A stretch of 64,000 nt of DNA from Auanema rhodensis (lineage: Eukaryota; Nematoda; Chromadorea; Rhabditida; Rhabditidae). A model generated the notes under the pieces. That model ran no database searches, was not told the DNA's origin, and saw only the letters and a list, made by a program, of their open reading frames with translations. A program made the translations under genes and the position numbers. The stretch lies in assembly GCA_964057225.1 (NCBI GenBank), contig OZ059900.1:4040501-4104500 (forward strand). Direction: 5' to 3'. Below are positions 22,584 to 35,542 of this stretch, in pieces. The stretch's first letter is position 1, and the number at the start of each line of letters is the position of its first letter.

Positions 22584-23201
22584 TACTTGATTGATTCTGT
22601 CAGCGCTGTATGCTCAAGTAAAAGATTAAGCCATGCATGTATAAAGTTCATCATTTTTGAGAAACTGCGATAGGCTCACAGCTCAGAGACCAAAAAAATT
22701 TCCAAGTCCAAAAAAAATTTTTTTTTCAACATGTTTTCACGATACTCTCAAAACATTTTTTACACATTTTTAAAGAGTTTTAACATTGGAATTGAGAAAC
22801 AAAATTTTTTTTTTACTTGATTGATTCTGTCAGCGCTGTAGCTTTCGTCAAGGATTAAGCCATGCCAACCGCTCACCGACCACAAAAAATTTTTTTTCAC
22901 GTACTTGATTGATTCTGTCAGCGCTGTATGCTCAAGTAAAAGATTAAGCCATGCATGTAGAAAGTTGAACTTTTTAAGCCAAACCGCCAACCGACCAAAA
23001 ATTTTTTCTAGTCAAAAATTATGGAAATTTTTGAAAAAATATGCAAATTTTTTTTTTCAAAACTATTTTTCAGAGTAGTCTTATTCTATTTTCTGACTCT
23101 TTTTACATATTTTACACTATATATGAAATATGTTTTGGAAAATTTCCCGATATGGCTTAATCCTTGAGGAAAGCTACAGCGCTGACAGAATCAATCAAGT
23201 A
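22584..23201. repeat. 18S tag cluster, unit 8, single module
   Basis: a 22584, b 22814, c 22902 on plus; d 23152-23201 on minus. Six A and eight T near 22,891 instead of the usual seven and seven, shared with units 10, 14 and 17. Confidence 0.85.
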
Positions 23202-23299
23202 AAATTTGCCATTTTTATCAAAATTTTTGATTTTTTAAATTAAAATTCTCGGGTGACCATTTATATGCGCTTTTTTTTGAAAAATGGTTCCAATATTCC

Positions 23300-23442
23300 A
23301 ATAAAGTATACTTTTTCTTGCAAATAAAGTATACCTTTTCTTACAAATAAAGTATACCTTTTTTAAAATAAGGTATCAATATTGCTATCGCTATATACAA
23401 TCAATAAAACGTTATTTGAAACAAGAATAAGGTATACTTTCA
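23300..23442 (-). terminator. GTATAC-box cluster, unit 8
   Basis: TTGC form. Confidence 0.4.
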
Positions 23443-23451
23443 GGTATAAAA

Positions 23452-23522
23452 CAAAACATCCAATCAAAGGATAGTCTCAACAGATCGCAGTTTATAAAGA
23501 CTGCTCTACTGGATACAACACC
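23452..23522 (-). rRNA. 28S 3'-end fragment, unit 8
   Basis: Same as unit 1. Confidence 0.8.
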
Positions 23523-24362
23523 TACGAATGCCCCCGAATCGTCCCTATTAATCATTAATTCGACTCTCAAACCAATAAATAGAACCGAAGTCCTCTTTTA
23601 TTATTCCATGATAGCACATACAAGCAATCGCTTGCTTTGAGCGCTTTGATTTATTCAAAGTAAACCCGAGCCAGTATACACACCGAAGTACATACACAAA
23701 ACCGACAAAATAGACACATCTATGATTACCGGCAAGCCGTATCACAGAAAATGCCTCAGATCCAACTACGAGCTTTTTAACTACAGCAATAACGTTTTAC
23801 ACTAGTGGAGCTGGAATTACCGCGGCTGCTGGCACCAGACTTGCCCTCCACTGGGTCCTTGTAGAGCTATTTAAGCTCAGCTCAGTGAAATAATCAATCT
23901 AAAAAGATTGATCTTTTTATTTTTAGTTACTATCTCACTGAAGTAGTGGATAAGTTACGCGCCTGCTGCCTTCCTTGGATGTGGTAGCCGTTTCTAAGGC
24001 TCCCTCTCCGGAGTCGAACCCTAATTCTCCGTTACCCGTGATCACCATGGTAAAACTCTATATTACCATCAGGTTGATAGGGCAAACATTAATCTCGAAA
24101 AAAGACAGTAAAACCGTCGATTAACTGGGTTATTCAGAGTCAACAAACATTAAATTGGTTTGTACTAATAACTGCGTTGAACTTGGGAAGAAGAACAACT
24201 ATTAAGCATGTATTAGCTCCAGAATTACCACAGTTATCCATAGAAATCGAGAAAAATCATATCTGCTCTAATGAGCCGTTCGCAGTTTCTCAAAAATAAT
24301 GAACTTTATACATGCATGGCTTAATCTTTTACTTGAGCATACAGCGCTGACAGAATCAATCA
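23523..24362 (-). rRNA. 18S 5' part, unit 8
   Basis: Common form. Confidence 0.95.
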
Positions 24363-24677
24363 GATTCGCAATAGAGAATCCATTATTTCTTACTAAACAA
24401 TATAAATATCGAGAAGTAGAATAATTTTTTTTTCCCAATTCACCAAAAAAATTAAGAAAGTTGAAAAATCACACAGAAACGACACATTATAGAAAATATT
24501 CACATTTTTCAATGTGAACAAGTAAAATTGCAGATAACGAAAATTATTGTAAAAATTTTCTCCTGCTACCTTACGATTGTGATATCGTTTCGGTGAATAG
24601 TGTAACAATCTTCAGATATTATTTCATAATGTTTATATTCCGATGAAACATTCCAGTAAAAATTTTATGTAAAATAC
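24363..24677 (-). promoter_or_regulatory. 5' ETS-like leader, unit 8
   Basis: Common form. Confidence 0.5.
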
Positions 24678-25528
24678 TTTTCCTGCAAAAATACACCTAC
24701 AAACTACTTTTCCTGCAAAATTACACGAAAAAAAATTTTTCCTGCAAAAATACACAAAGAAAAAGTTTTCATGTATAAATACACGAAAAATAATTTTTCC
24801 TGCAAAAATACACAAAGAAAAAGTTTTCATGTATAAATACACAAAGAAAAAGTTTTCATGTATAAATACACGAAGAAACTACTTTTCCTGCAAAAATACA
24901 CAAAGAAAAAGTTTTCATGTATAAATACACGAAAAATAATTTTTCCTGCAAAAATACACAAAGAAAAAGTTTTCATGTATAAATACACAAAGAAAAAGTT
25001 TTCATGTATAAATACACGAAGAAACTACTTTTCCTGCAAAAATACACAAAGAAAAAGTTTTCATGTATAAATACACGAAAAAAAGTTTTTCCTGCAAAAA
25101 TACACGAAGAAACTACTTTTACCGCAAAAATACACGAAGAAACTACTTTTCCTGCAAAAATACACCTACAAATTACATTTCCTGCAAAAATACACGAAAA
25201 AAAATTTTTCCTGCAAAAATACACAAAGAAAAAGTTTTCATGTATAAACACACGAAAAAAAATTTTTCCTGCAAAAATACACGAAGAAACTACTTTTCTT
25301 GCAAAAACACACAAAGAAAAAGTTTTCCTGCAAATATACACGAAAAAAAATTTTTCCTGCAAAAATACACAAAAAAAACTTTTTCCTGCAAAAATACACG
25401 AAAAAAAATTTTTCCTACAAAAATACACAAAAAAAAATTTTTCCCTGCAAAAATTCTAAAAAAAAATTTTTCCCTTGTAAAAATTCACTAAAAAAATTTT
25501 CTCCCTGCAAAAATGCGAAAAAAAAAAA
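24678..25528. repeat. IGS minisatellite, unit 8, ~851 bp
   Basis: Private T-to-C at 25308 within one monomer; otherwise as unit 7. Confidence 0.95.
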
Positions 25529-25588
25529 ATTTATTCAGAAATACTTCCCCGAAGACATATGGTATCAAAATTTCGTTCCTCTCTCATT

Positions 25589-26206
25589 TACTTGATTGAT
25601 TCTGTCAGCGCTGTATGCTCAAGTAAAAGATTAAGCCATGCATGTATAAAGTTCATCATTTTTGAGAAACTGCGATAGGCTCACAGCTCAGAGACCAAAA
25701 AAATTTCCAAGTCCAAAAAAAATTTTTTTTTCAACATGTTTTCACGATACTCTCAAAACATTTTTTACACATTTTTAAAGAGTTTTAACATTGGAATTGA
25801 GAAACAAAATTTTTTTTTTACTTGATTGATTCTGTCAGCGCTGTAGCTTTCGTCAAGGATTAAGCCATGCCAACCGCTCACCGACCACAAAAAAATTTTT
25901 TTCACGTACTTGATTGATTCTGTCAGCGCTGTATGCTCAAGTAAAAGATTAAGCCATGCATGTAGAAAGTTGAACTTTTTAAGCCAAACCGCCAACCGAC
26001 CAAAAATTTTTTCTAGTCAAAAATTATGGAAATTTTTGAAAAAATATGCAAATTTTTTTTTTCAAAACTATTTTTCAGAGTAGTCTTATTCTATTTTCTG
26101 ACTCTTTTTACATATTTTACACTATATATGAAATATGTTTTGGAAAATTTCCCGATATGGCTTAATCCTTGAGGAAAGCTACAGCGCTGACAGAATCAAT
26201 CAAGTA
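25589..26206. repeat. 18S tag cluster, unit 9, single module
   Basis: a 25589, b 25819, c 25907 on plus; d 26157-26206 on minus. Confidence 0.85.
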
Positions 26207-26304
26207 AAATTTGCCATTTTTATCAAAATTTTTGATTTTTTAAATTAAAATTCTCGGGTGACCATTTATATGCGCTTTTTTTTGAAAAATGGTTCCAATA
26301 TTCC

Positions 26305-26447
26305 AATAAAGTATACTTTTTCTTGCAAATAAAGTATACCTTTTCTTACAAATAAAGTATACCTTTTTTAAAATAAGGTATCAATATTGCTATCGCTATA
26401 TACAATCAATAAAACGTTATTTGAAACAAGAATAAGGTATACTTTCA
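26305..26447 (-). terminator. GTATAC-box cluster, unit 9
   Basis: TTGC form. Confidence 0.4.
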
Positions 26448-26456
26448 GGTATAAAA

Positions 26457-26527
26457 CAAAACATCCAATCAAAGGATAGTCTCAACAGATCGCAGTTTAT
26501 AAAGACTGCTCTACTGGATACAACACC
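26457..26527 (-). rRNA. 28S 3'-end fragment, unit 9
   Basis: Same as unit 1. Confidence 0.8.
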
Positions 26528-27367
26528 TACGAATGCCCCCGAATCGTCCCTATTAATCATTAATTCGACTCTCAAACCAATAAATAGAACCGAAGTCCTC
26601 TTTTATTATTCCATGATAGCACATACAAGCAATCGCTTGCTTTGAGCGCTTTGATTTATTCAAAGTAAACCCGAGCCAGTATACACACCGAAGTACATAC
26701 ACAAAACCGACAAAATAGACACATCTATGATTACCGGCAAGCCGTATCACAGAAAATGCCTCAGATCCAACTACGAGCTTTTTAACTACAGCAATAACGT
26801 TTTACACTAGTGGAGCTGGAATTACCGCGGCTGCTGGCACCAGACTTGCCCTCCACTGGGTCCTTGTAGAGCTATTTAAGCTCAGCTCAGTGAAATAATC
26901 AATCTAAAAAGATTGATCTTTTTATTTTTAGTTACTATCTCACTGAAGTAGTGGATAAGTTACGCGCCTGCTGCCTTCCTTGGATGTGGTAGCCGTTTCT
27001 AAGGCTCCCTCTCCGGAGTCGAACCCTAATTCTCCGTTACCCGTGATCACCATGGTAAAACTCTATATTACCATCAGGTTGATAGGGCAAACATTAATCT
27101 CGAAAAAAGACAGTAAAACCGTCGATTAACTGGGTTATTCAGAGTCAACAAACATTAAATTGGTTTGTACTAATAACTGCGTTGAACTTGGGAAGAAGAA
27201 CAACTATTAAGCATGTATTAGCTCCAGAATTACCACAGTTATCCATAGAAATCGAGAAAAATCATATCTGCTCTAATGAGCCGTTCGCAGTTTCTCAAAA
27301 ATAATGAACTTTATACATGCATGGCTTAATCTTTTACTTGAGCATACAGCGCTGACAGAATCAATCA
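26528..27367 (-). rRNA. 18S 5' part, unit 9
   Basis: Common form. Confidence 0.95.
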
Positions 27368-27682
27368 GATTCGCAATAGAGAATCCATTATTTCTTACTA
27401 AACAATATAAATATCGAGAAGTAGAATAATTTTTTTTTCCCAATTCACCAAAAAAATTAAGAAAGTTGAAAAATCACACAGAAACGACACATTATAGAAA
27501 ATATTCACATTTTTCAATGTGAACAAGTAAAATTGCAGATAACGAAAATTATTGTAAAAATTTTCTCCTGCTACCTTACGATTGTGATATCGTTTCGGTG
27601 AGTAGTGTAACAATCTTCAGATATTATTTCATAATGTTTATATTCCGATGAAACATTCCAGTAAAAATTTTATGTAAAATAC
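27368..27682 (-). promoter_or_regulatory. 5' ETS-like leader, unit 9
   Basis: G at 27602, as in unit 7 (6,010 bp offset). Confidence 0.5.
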
Positions 27683-28533
27683 TTTTCCTGCAAAAATACA
27701 CCTACAAACTACTTTTCCTGCAAAATTACACGAAAAAAAATTTTTCCTGCAAAAATACACAAAGAAAAAGTTTTCATGTATAAATACACGAAAAATAATT
27801 TTTCCTGCAAAAATACACAAAGAAAAAGTTTTCATGTATAAATACACAAAGAAAAAGTTTTCATGTATAAATACACGAAGAAACTACTTTTCCTGCAAAA
27901 ATACACAAAGAAAAAGTTTTCATGTATAAATACACGAAAAATAATTTTTCCTGCAAAAATACACAAAGAAAAAGTTTTCATGTATAAATACACAAAGAAA
28001 AAGTTTTCATGTATAAATACACGAAGAAACTACTTTTCCTGCAAAAATACACAAAGAAAAAGTTTTCATGTATAAATACACGAAAAAAAGTTTTTCCTGC
28101 AAAAATACACGAAGAAACTACTTTTACCGCAAAAATACACGAAGAAACTACTTTTCCTGCAAAAATACACCTACAAATTACATTTCCTGCAAAAATACAC
28201 GAAAAAAAATTTTTCCTGCAAAAATACACAAAGAAAAAGTTTTCATGTATAAACACACGAAAAAAAATTTTTCCTGCAAAAATACACGAAGAAACTACTT
28301 TTCTTGCAAAAATACACAAAGAAAAAGTTTTCCTGCAAATATACACGAAAAAAAATTTTTCCTGCAAAAATACACAAAAAAAACTTTTTCCTGCAAAAAT
28401 ACACGAAAAAAAATTTTTCCTACAAAAATACACAAAAAAAAATTTTTCCCTGCAAAAATTCTAAAAAAAAATTTTTCCCTTGTAAAAATTCACTAAAAAA
28501 ATTTTCTCCCTGCAAAAATGCGAAAAAAAAAAA
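27683..28533. repeat. IGS minisatellite, unit 9, ~851 bp
   Basis: Same class as unit 7. Confidence 0.95.
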
Positions 28534-28593
28534 ATTTATTCAGAAATACTTCCCCGAAGACATATGGTATCAAAATTTCGTTCCTCTCTCATT

Positions 28594-29211
28594 TACTTGA
28601 TTGATTCTGTCAGCGCTGTATGCTCAAGTAAAAGATTAAGCCATGCATGTATAAAGTTCATCATTTTTGAGAAACTGCGATAGGCTCACAGCTCAGAGAC
28701 CAAAAAAATTTCCAAGTCCAAAAAAAATTTTTTTTTCAACATGTTTTCACGATACTCTCAAAACATTTTTTACACATTTTTAAAGAGTTTTAACATTGGA
28801 ATTGAGAAACAAAATTTTTTTTTTACTTGATTGATTCTGTCAGCGCTGTAGCTTTCGTCAAGGATTAAGCCATGCCAACCGCTCACCGACCACAAAAAAT
28901 TTTTTTTCACGTACTTGATTGATTCTGTCAGCGCTGTATGCTCAAGTAAAAGATTAAGCCATGCATGTAGAAAGTTGAACTTTTTAAGCCAAACCGCCAA
29001 CCGACCAAAAATTTTTTCTAGTCAAAAATTATGGAAATTTTTGAAAAAATATGCAAATTTTTTTTTTCAAAACTATTTTTCAGAGTAGTCTTATTCTATT
29101 TTCTGACTCTTTTTACATATTTTACACTATATATGAAATATGTTTTGGAAAATTTCCCGATATGGCTTAATCCTTGAGGAAAGCTACAGCGCTGACAGAA
29201 TCAATCAAGTA
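28594..29211. repeat. 18S tag cluster, unit 10, single module
   Basis: a 28594, b 28824, c 28912 on plus; d 29162-29211 on minus. Same A/T-tract variant as unit 8. Confidence 0.85.
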
Positions 29212-29309
29212 AAATTTGCCATTTTTATCAAAATTTTTGATTTTTTAAATTAAAATTCTCGGGTGACCATTTATATGCGCTTTTTTTTGAAAAATGGTTC
29301 CAATATTCC

Positions 29310-29452
29310 AATAAAGTATACTTTTTCTTGCAAATAAAGTATACCTTTTCTTACAAATAAAGTATACCTTTTTTAAAATAAGGTATCAATATTGCTATCG
29401 CTATATACAATCAATAAAACGTTATTTGAAACAAGAATAAGGTATACTTTCA
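29310..29452 (-). terminator. GTATAC-box cluster, unit 10
   Basis: TTGC form. Confidence 0.4.
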
Positions 29453-29461
29453 GGTATAAAA

Positions 29462-29532
29462 CAAAACATCCAATCAAAGGATAGTCTCAACAGATCGCAG
29501 TTTATAAAGACTGCTCTACTGGATACAACACC
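29462..29532 (-). rRNA. 28S 3'-end fragment, unit 10
   Basis: Same as unit 1. Confidence 0.8.
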
Positions 29533-30372
29533 TACGAATGCCCCCGAATCGTCCCTATTAATCATTAATTCGACTCTCAAACCAATAAATAGAACCGAAG
29601 TCCTCTTTTATTATTCCATGATAGCACATACAAGCAATCGCTTGCTTTGAGCGCTTTGATTTATTCAAAGTAAACCCGAGCCAGTATACACACCGAAGTA
29701 CATACACAAAACCGACAAAATAGACACATCTATGATTACCGGCAAGCCGTATCACAGAAAATGCCTCAGATCCAACTACGAGCTTTTTAACTACAGCAAT
29801 AACGTTTTACACTAGTGGAGCTGGAATTACCGCGGCTGCTGGCACCAGACTTGCCCTCCACTGGGTCCTTGTAGAGCTATTTAAGCTCAGCTCAGTGAAA
29901 TAATCAATCTAAAAAGATTGATCTTTTTATTTTTAGTTACTATCTCACTGAAGTAGTGGATAAGTTACGCGCCTGCTGCCTTCCTTGGATGTGGTAGCCG
30001 TTTCTAAGGCTCCCTCTCCGGAGTCGAACCCTAATTCTCCGTTACCCGTGATCACCATGGTAAAACTCTATATTACCATCAGGTTGATAGGGCAAACATT
30101 AATCTCGAAAAAAGACAGTAAAACCGTCGATTAACTGGGTTATTCAGAGTCAACAAACATTAAATTGGTTTGTACTAATAACTGCGTTGAACTTGGGAAG
30201 AAGAACAACTATTAAGCATGTATTAGCTCCAGAATTACCACAGTTATCCATAGAAATCGAGAAAAATCATATCTGCTCTAATGAGCCGTTCGCAGTTTCT
30301 CAAAAATAATGAACTTTATACATGCATGGCTTAATCTTTTACTTGAGCATACAGCGCTGACAGAATCAATCA
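29533..30372 (-). rRNA. 18S 5' part, unit 10
   Basis: Common form. Confidence 0.95.
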
Positions 30373-30687
30373 GATTCGCAATAGAGAATCCATTATTTCT
30401 TACTAAACAATATAAATATCGAGAAGTAGAATAATTTTTTTTTCCCAATTCACCAAAAAAATTAAGAAAGTTGAAAAATCACACAGAAACGACACATTAT
30501 AGAAAATATTCACATTTTTCAATGTGAACAAGTAAAATTGCAGATAACGAAAATTATTGTAAAAATTTTCTCCTGCTACCTTACGATTGTGATATCGTTT
30601 CGGTGAATAGTGTAACAATCTTCAGATATTATTTCATAATGTTTATATTCCGATGAAACATTCCAGTAAAAATTTTATGTAAAATAC
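30373..30687 (-). promoter_or_regulatory. 5' ETS-like leader, unit 10
   Basis: Common form. Confidence 0.5.
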
Positions 30688-31538
30688 TTTTCCTGCAAAA
30701 ATACACCTACAAACTACTTTTCCTGCAAAATTACACGAAAAAAAATTTTTCCTGCAAAAATACACAAAGAAAAAGTTTTCATGTATAAATACACGAAAAA
30801 TAATTTTTCCTGCAAAAATACACAAAGAAAAAGTTTTCATGTATAAATACACAAAGAAAAAGTTTTCATGTATAAATACACGAAGAAACTACTTTTCCTG
30901 CAAAAATACACAAAGAAAAAGTTTTCATGTATAAATACACGAAAAATAATTTTTCCTGCAAAAATACACAAAGAAAAAGTTTTCATGTATAAATACACAA
31001 AGAAAAAGTTTTCATGTATAAATACACGAAGAAACTACTTTTCCTGCAAAAATACACAAAGAAAAAGTTTTCATGTATAAATACACGAAAAAAAGTTTTT
31101 CCTGCAAAAATACACGAAGAAACTACTTTTACCGCAAAAATACACGAAGAAACTACTTTTCCTGCAAAAATACACCTACAAATTACATTTCCTGCAAAAA
31201 TACACGAAAAAAAATTTTTCCTGCAAAAATACACAAAGAAAAAGTTTTCATGTATAAACACACGAAAAAAAATTTTTCCTGCAAAAATACACGAAGAAAC
31301 TACTTTTCTTGCAAAAATACACAAAGAAAAAGTTTTCCTGCAAATATACACGAAAAAAAATTTTTCCTGCAAAAATACACGAAAAAAAATTTTTCCTGCA
31401 AAAATACACGAAAAAAAATTTTTCCTACAAAAATACACAAAAAAAAATTTTTCCCTGCAAAAATTCTAAAAAAAAATTTTTCCCTTGTAAAAATTCACTA
31501 AAAAAATTTTCTCCCTGCAAAAATGCGAAAAAAAAAAA
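30688..31538. repeat. IGS minisatellite, unit 10, ~851 bp
   Basis: A monomer near 31,381 is 'cgaaaaaaaattttt' where units 7-9 have 'caaaaaaaacttttt'. Units 11 and 12 share this hybrid form. Confidence 0.95.
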
Positions 31539-31598
31539 ATTTATTCAGAAATACTTCCCCGAAGACATATGGTATCAAAATTTCGTTCCTCTCTCATT

Positions 31599-32216
31599 TA
31601 CTTGATTGATTCTGTCAGCGCTGTATGCTCAAGTAAAAGATTAAGCCATGCATGTATAAAGTTCATCATTTTTGAGAAACTGCGATAGGCTCACAGCTCA
31701 GAGACCAAAAAAATTTCCAAGTCCAAAAAAAATTTTTTTTTCAACATGTTTTCACGATACTCTCAAAACATTTTTTACACATTTTTAAAGAGTTTTAACA
31801 TTGGAATTGAGAAACAAAATTTTTTTTTTACTTGATTGATTCTGTCAGCGCTGTAGCTTTCGTCAAGGATTAAGCCATGCCAACCGCTCACCGACCACAA
31901 AAAAATTTTTTTCACGTACTTGATTGATTCTGTCAGCGCTGTATGCTCAAGTAAAAGATTAAGCCATGCATGTAGAAAGTTGAACTTTTTAAGCCAAACC
32001 GCCAACCGACCAAAAATTTTTTCTAGTCAAAAATTATGGAAATTTTTGAAAAAATATGCAAATTTTTTTTTTCAAAACTATTTTTCAGAGTAGTCTTATT
32101 CTATTTTCTGACTCTTTTTACATATTTTACACTATATATGAAATATGTTTTGGAAAATTTCCCGATATGGCTTAATCCTTGAGGAAAGCTACAGCGCTGA
32201 CAGAATCAATCAAGTA
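31599..32216. repeat. 18S tag cluster, unit 11, single module
   Basis: a 31599, b 31829, c 31917 on plus; d 32167-32216 on minus. Confidence 0.85.
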
Positions 32217-32314
32217 AAATTTGCCATTTTTATCAAAATTTTTGATTTTTTAAATTAAAATTCTCGGGTGACCATTTATATGCGCTTTTTTTTGAAAAAT
32301 GGTTCCAATATTCC

Positions 32315-32457
32315 AATAAAGTATACTTTTTCTTGCAAATAAAGTATACCTTTTCTTACAAATAAAGTATACTTTTTTTAAAATAAGGTATCAATATTGC
32401 TATCGCTATATACAATCAATAGAACGTTATTTGAAACAAGAATAAGGTATACTTTCA
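32315..32457 (-). terminator. GTATAC-box cluster, unit 11
   Basis: TTGC form. Two private changes shared with unit 12: GTATACTTTTTTT in the third box, and CAATAGAACG near 32,420. Confidence 0.4.
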
Positions 32458-32466
32458 GGTATAAAA

Positions 32467-32537
32467 CAAAACATCCAATCAAAGGATAGTCTCAACAGAT
32501 CGCAGTTTATAAAGACTGCTCTACTGGATACAACACC
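32467..32537 (-). rRNA. 28S 3'-end fragment, unit 11
   Basis: Same as unit 1. Confidence 0.8.
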
Positions 32538-33377
32538 TACGAATGCCCCCGAATCGTCCCTATTAATCATTAATTCGACTCTCAAACCAATAAATAGAAC
32601 CGAAGTCCTCTTTTATTATTCCATGATAGCACATACAAGCAATCGCTTGCTTTGAGCGCTTTGATTTATTCAAAGTAAACCCGAGCCAGTATACACACCG
32701 AAGTACATACACAAAACCGACAAAATAGACACATCTATGATTACCGGCAAGCCGTATCACAGAAAATGCCTCAGATCCAACTACGAGCTTTTTAACTACA
32801 GCAATAACGTTTTACACTAGTGGAGCTGGAATTACCGCGGCTGCTGGCACCAGACTTGCCCTCCACTGGGTCCTTGTAGAGCTATTTAAGCTCAGCTCAG
32901 TGAAATAATCAATCTAAAAAGATTGATCTTTTTATTTTTAGTTACTATCTCACTGAAGTAGTGGATAAGTTACGCGCCTGCTGCCTTCCTTGGATGTGGT
33001 AGCCGTTTCTAAGGCTCCCTCTCCGGAGTCGAACCCTAATTCTCCGTTACCCGTGATCACCATGGTAAAACTCTATATTACCATCAGGTTGATAGGGCAA
33101 ACATTAATCTCGAAAAAAGACAGTAAAACCGTCGATTAACTGGGTTATTCAGAGTCAACAAACATTCAATTGGTTTGTACTAATAACTGCGTTGAACTTG
33201 GGAAGAAGAACAACTATTAAGCATGTATTAGCTCCAGAATTACCACAGTTATCCATAGAAATCGAGAAAAATCATATCTGCTCTAATGAGCCGTTCGCAG
33301 TTTCTCAAAAATAATGAACTTTATACATGCATGGCTTAATCTTTTACTTGAGCATACAGCGCTGACAGAATCAATCA
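32538..33377 (-). rRNA. 18S 5' part, unit 11
   Basis: C at 33167 (ATTCAATTGG), shared only with unit 12. Confidence 0.95.
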
Positions 33378-33692
33378 GATTCGCAATAGAGAATCCATTA
33401 TTTCTTACTAAACAATATAAATATCGAGAAGTAGAATAATTTTTTTTTCCCAATTCACCAAAAAAATTAAGAAAGTTGAAAAATCACACAGAAACGACAC
33501 ATTATAGAAAATATTCACATTTTTCAATGTGAACAAGTAAAATTGCAGATAACGAAAATTATTGTAAAAATTTTCTCCTGCTACCTTACGATTGTGATAT
33601 CGTTTCGGTGAATAGTGTAACAATCTTCAGATATTATTTCATAATGTTTATATTCCGATGAAACATTCCAGTAAAAATTTTATGTAAAATAC
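33378..33692 (-). promoter_or_regulatory. 5' ETS-like leader, unit 11
   Basis: Common form. Confidence 0.5.
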
Positions 33693-34543
33693 TTTTCCTG
33701 CAAAAATACACCTACAAACTACTTTTCCTGCAAAATTACACGAAAAAAAATTTTTCCTGCAAAAATACACAAAGAAAAAGTTTTCATGTATAAATACACG
33801 AAAAATAATTTTTCCTGCAAAAATACACAAAGAAAAAGTTTTCATGTATAAATACACAAAGAAAAAGTTTTCATGTATAAATACACGAAGAAACTACTTT
33901 TCCTGCAAAAATACACAAAGAAAAAGTTTTCATGTATAAATACACGAAAAATAATTTTTCCTGCAAAAATACACAAAGAAAAAGTTTTCATGTATAAATA
34001 CACAAAGAAAAAGTTTTCATGTATAAATACACGAAGAAACTACTTTTCCTGCAAAAATACACAAAGAAAAAGTTTTCATGTATAAATACACGAAAAAAAG
34101 TTTTTCCTGCAAAAATACACGAAGAAACTACTTTTACCGCAAAAATACACGAAGAAACTACTTTTCCTGCAAAAATACACCTACAAATTACATTTCCTGC
34201 AAAAATACACGAAAAAAAATTTTTCCTGCAAAAATACACAAAGAAAAAGTTTTCATGTATAAACACACGAAAAAAAATTTTTCCTGCAAAAATACACGAA
34301 GAAACTACTTTTCTTGCAAAAATACACAAAGAAAAAGTTTTCCTGCAAATATACACGAAAAAAAATTTTTCCTGCAAAAATACACGAAAAAAAATTTTTC
34401 CTGCAAAAATACACGAAAAAAAATTTTTCCTACAAAAATACACAAAAAAAAATTTTTCCCTGCAAAAATTCTAAAAAAAAATTTTTCCCTTGTAAAAATT
34501 CACTAAAAAAATTTTCTCCCTGCAAAAATGCGAAAAAAAAAAA
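33693..34543. repeat. IGS minisatellite, unit 11, ~851 bp
   Basis: Same hybrid form as unit 10. Confidence 0.95.
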
Positions 34544-34603
34544 ATTTATTCAGAAATACTTCCCCGAAGACATATGGTATCAAAATTTCGTTCCTCTCTC
34601 ATT

Positions 34604-35221
34604 TACTTGATTGATTCTGTCAGCGCTGTATGCTCAAGTAAAAGATTAAGCCATGCATGTATAAAGTTCATCATTTTTGAGAAACTGCGATAGGCTCACA
34701 GCTCAGAGACCAAAAAAATTTCCAAGTCCAAAAAAAATTTTTTTTTCAACATGTTTTCACGATACTCTCAAAACATTTTTTACACATTTTTAAAGAGTTT
34801 TAACATTGGAATTGAGAAACAAAATTTTTTTTTTACTTGATTGATTCTGTCAGCGCTGTAGCTTTCGTCAAGGATTAAGCCATGCCAACCGCTCACCGAC
34901 CACAAAAAAATTTTTTTCACGTACTTGATTGATTCTGTCAGCGCTGTATGCTCAAGTAAAAGATTAAGCCATGCATGTAGAAAGTTGAACTTTTTAAGCC
35001 AAACCGCCAACCGACCAAAAATTTTTTCTAGTCAAAAATTATGGAAATTTTTGAAAAAATATGCAAATTTTTTTTTTCAAAACTATTTTTCAGAGTAGTC
35101 TTATTCTATTTTCTGACTCTTTTTACATATTTTACACTATATATGAAATATGTTTTGGAAAATTTCCCGATATGGCTTAATCCTTGAGGAAAGCTACAGC
35201 GCTGACAGAATCAATCAAGTA
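34604..35221. repeat. 18S tag cluster, unit 12, single module
   Basis: a 34604, b 34834, c 34922 on plus; d 35172-35221 on minus. Confidence 0.85.
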
Positions 35222-35319
35222 AAATTTGCCATTTTTATCAAAATTTTTGATTTTTTAAATTAAAATTCTCGGGTGACCATTTATATGCGCTTTTTTTTGA
35301 AAAATGGTTCCAATATTCC

Positions 35320-35462
35320 AATAAAGTATACTTTTTCTTGCAAATAAAGTATACCTTTTCTTACAAATAAAGTATACTTTTTTTAAAATAAGGTATCAAT
35401 ATTGCTATCGCTATATACAATCAATAGAACGTTATTTGAAACAAGAATAAGGTATACTTTCA
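35320..35462 (-). terminator. GTATAC-box cluster, unit 12
   Basis: Same two private changes as unit 11 at +3,005 bp. Confidence 0.4.
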
Positions 35463-35471
35463 GGTATAAAA

Positions 35472-35542
35472 CAAAACATCCAATCAAAGGATAGTCTCAA
35501 CAGATCGCAGTTTATAAAGACTGCTCTACTGGATACAACACC
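35472..35542 (-). rRNA. 28S 3'-end fragment, unit 12
   Basis: Same as unit 1. Confidence 0.8.

Larger units (their letters stand above)
20518..32537. repeat. 6,010 bp two-unit higher-order repeat, two copies
   Basis: Units 7-8 and 9-10 alternate in step. An A-to-G change in the leader occurs at 21592 and 27602 but not in the units between. The A/T-tract variant in the tag region occurs near 22,891 and 28,901. Both offsets are 6,010 bp (2 x 3,005). The ends of the block are approximate, because neighbouring 3,005 bp units are almost identical. The minisatellites of units 8 and 10 already differ near 25,371/31,381. Confidence 0.75.
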
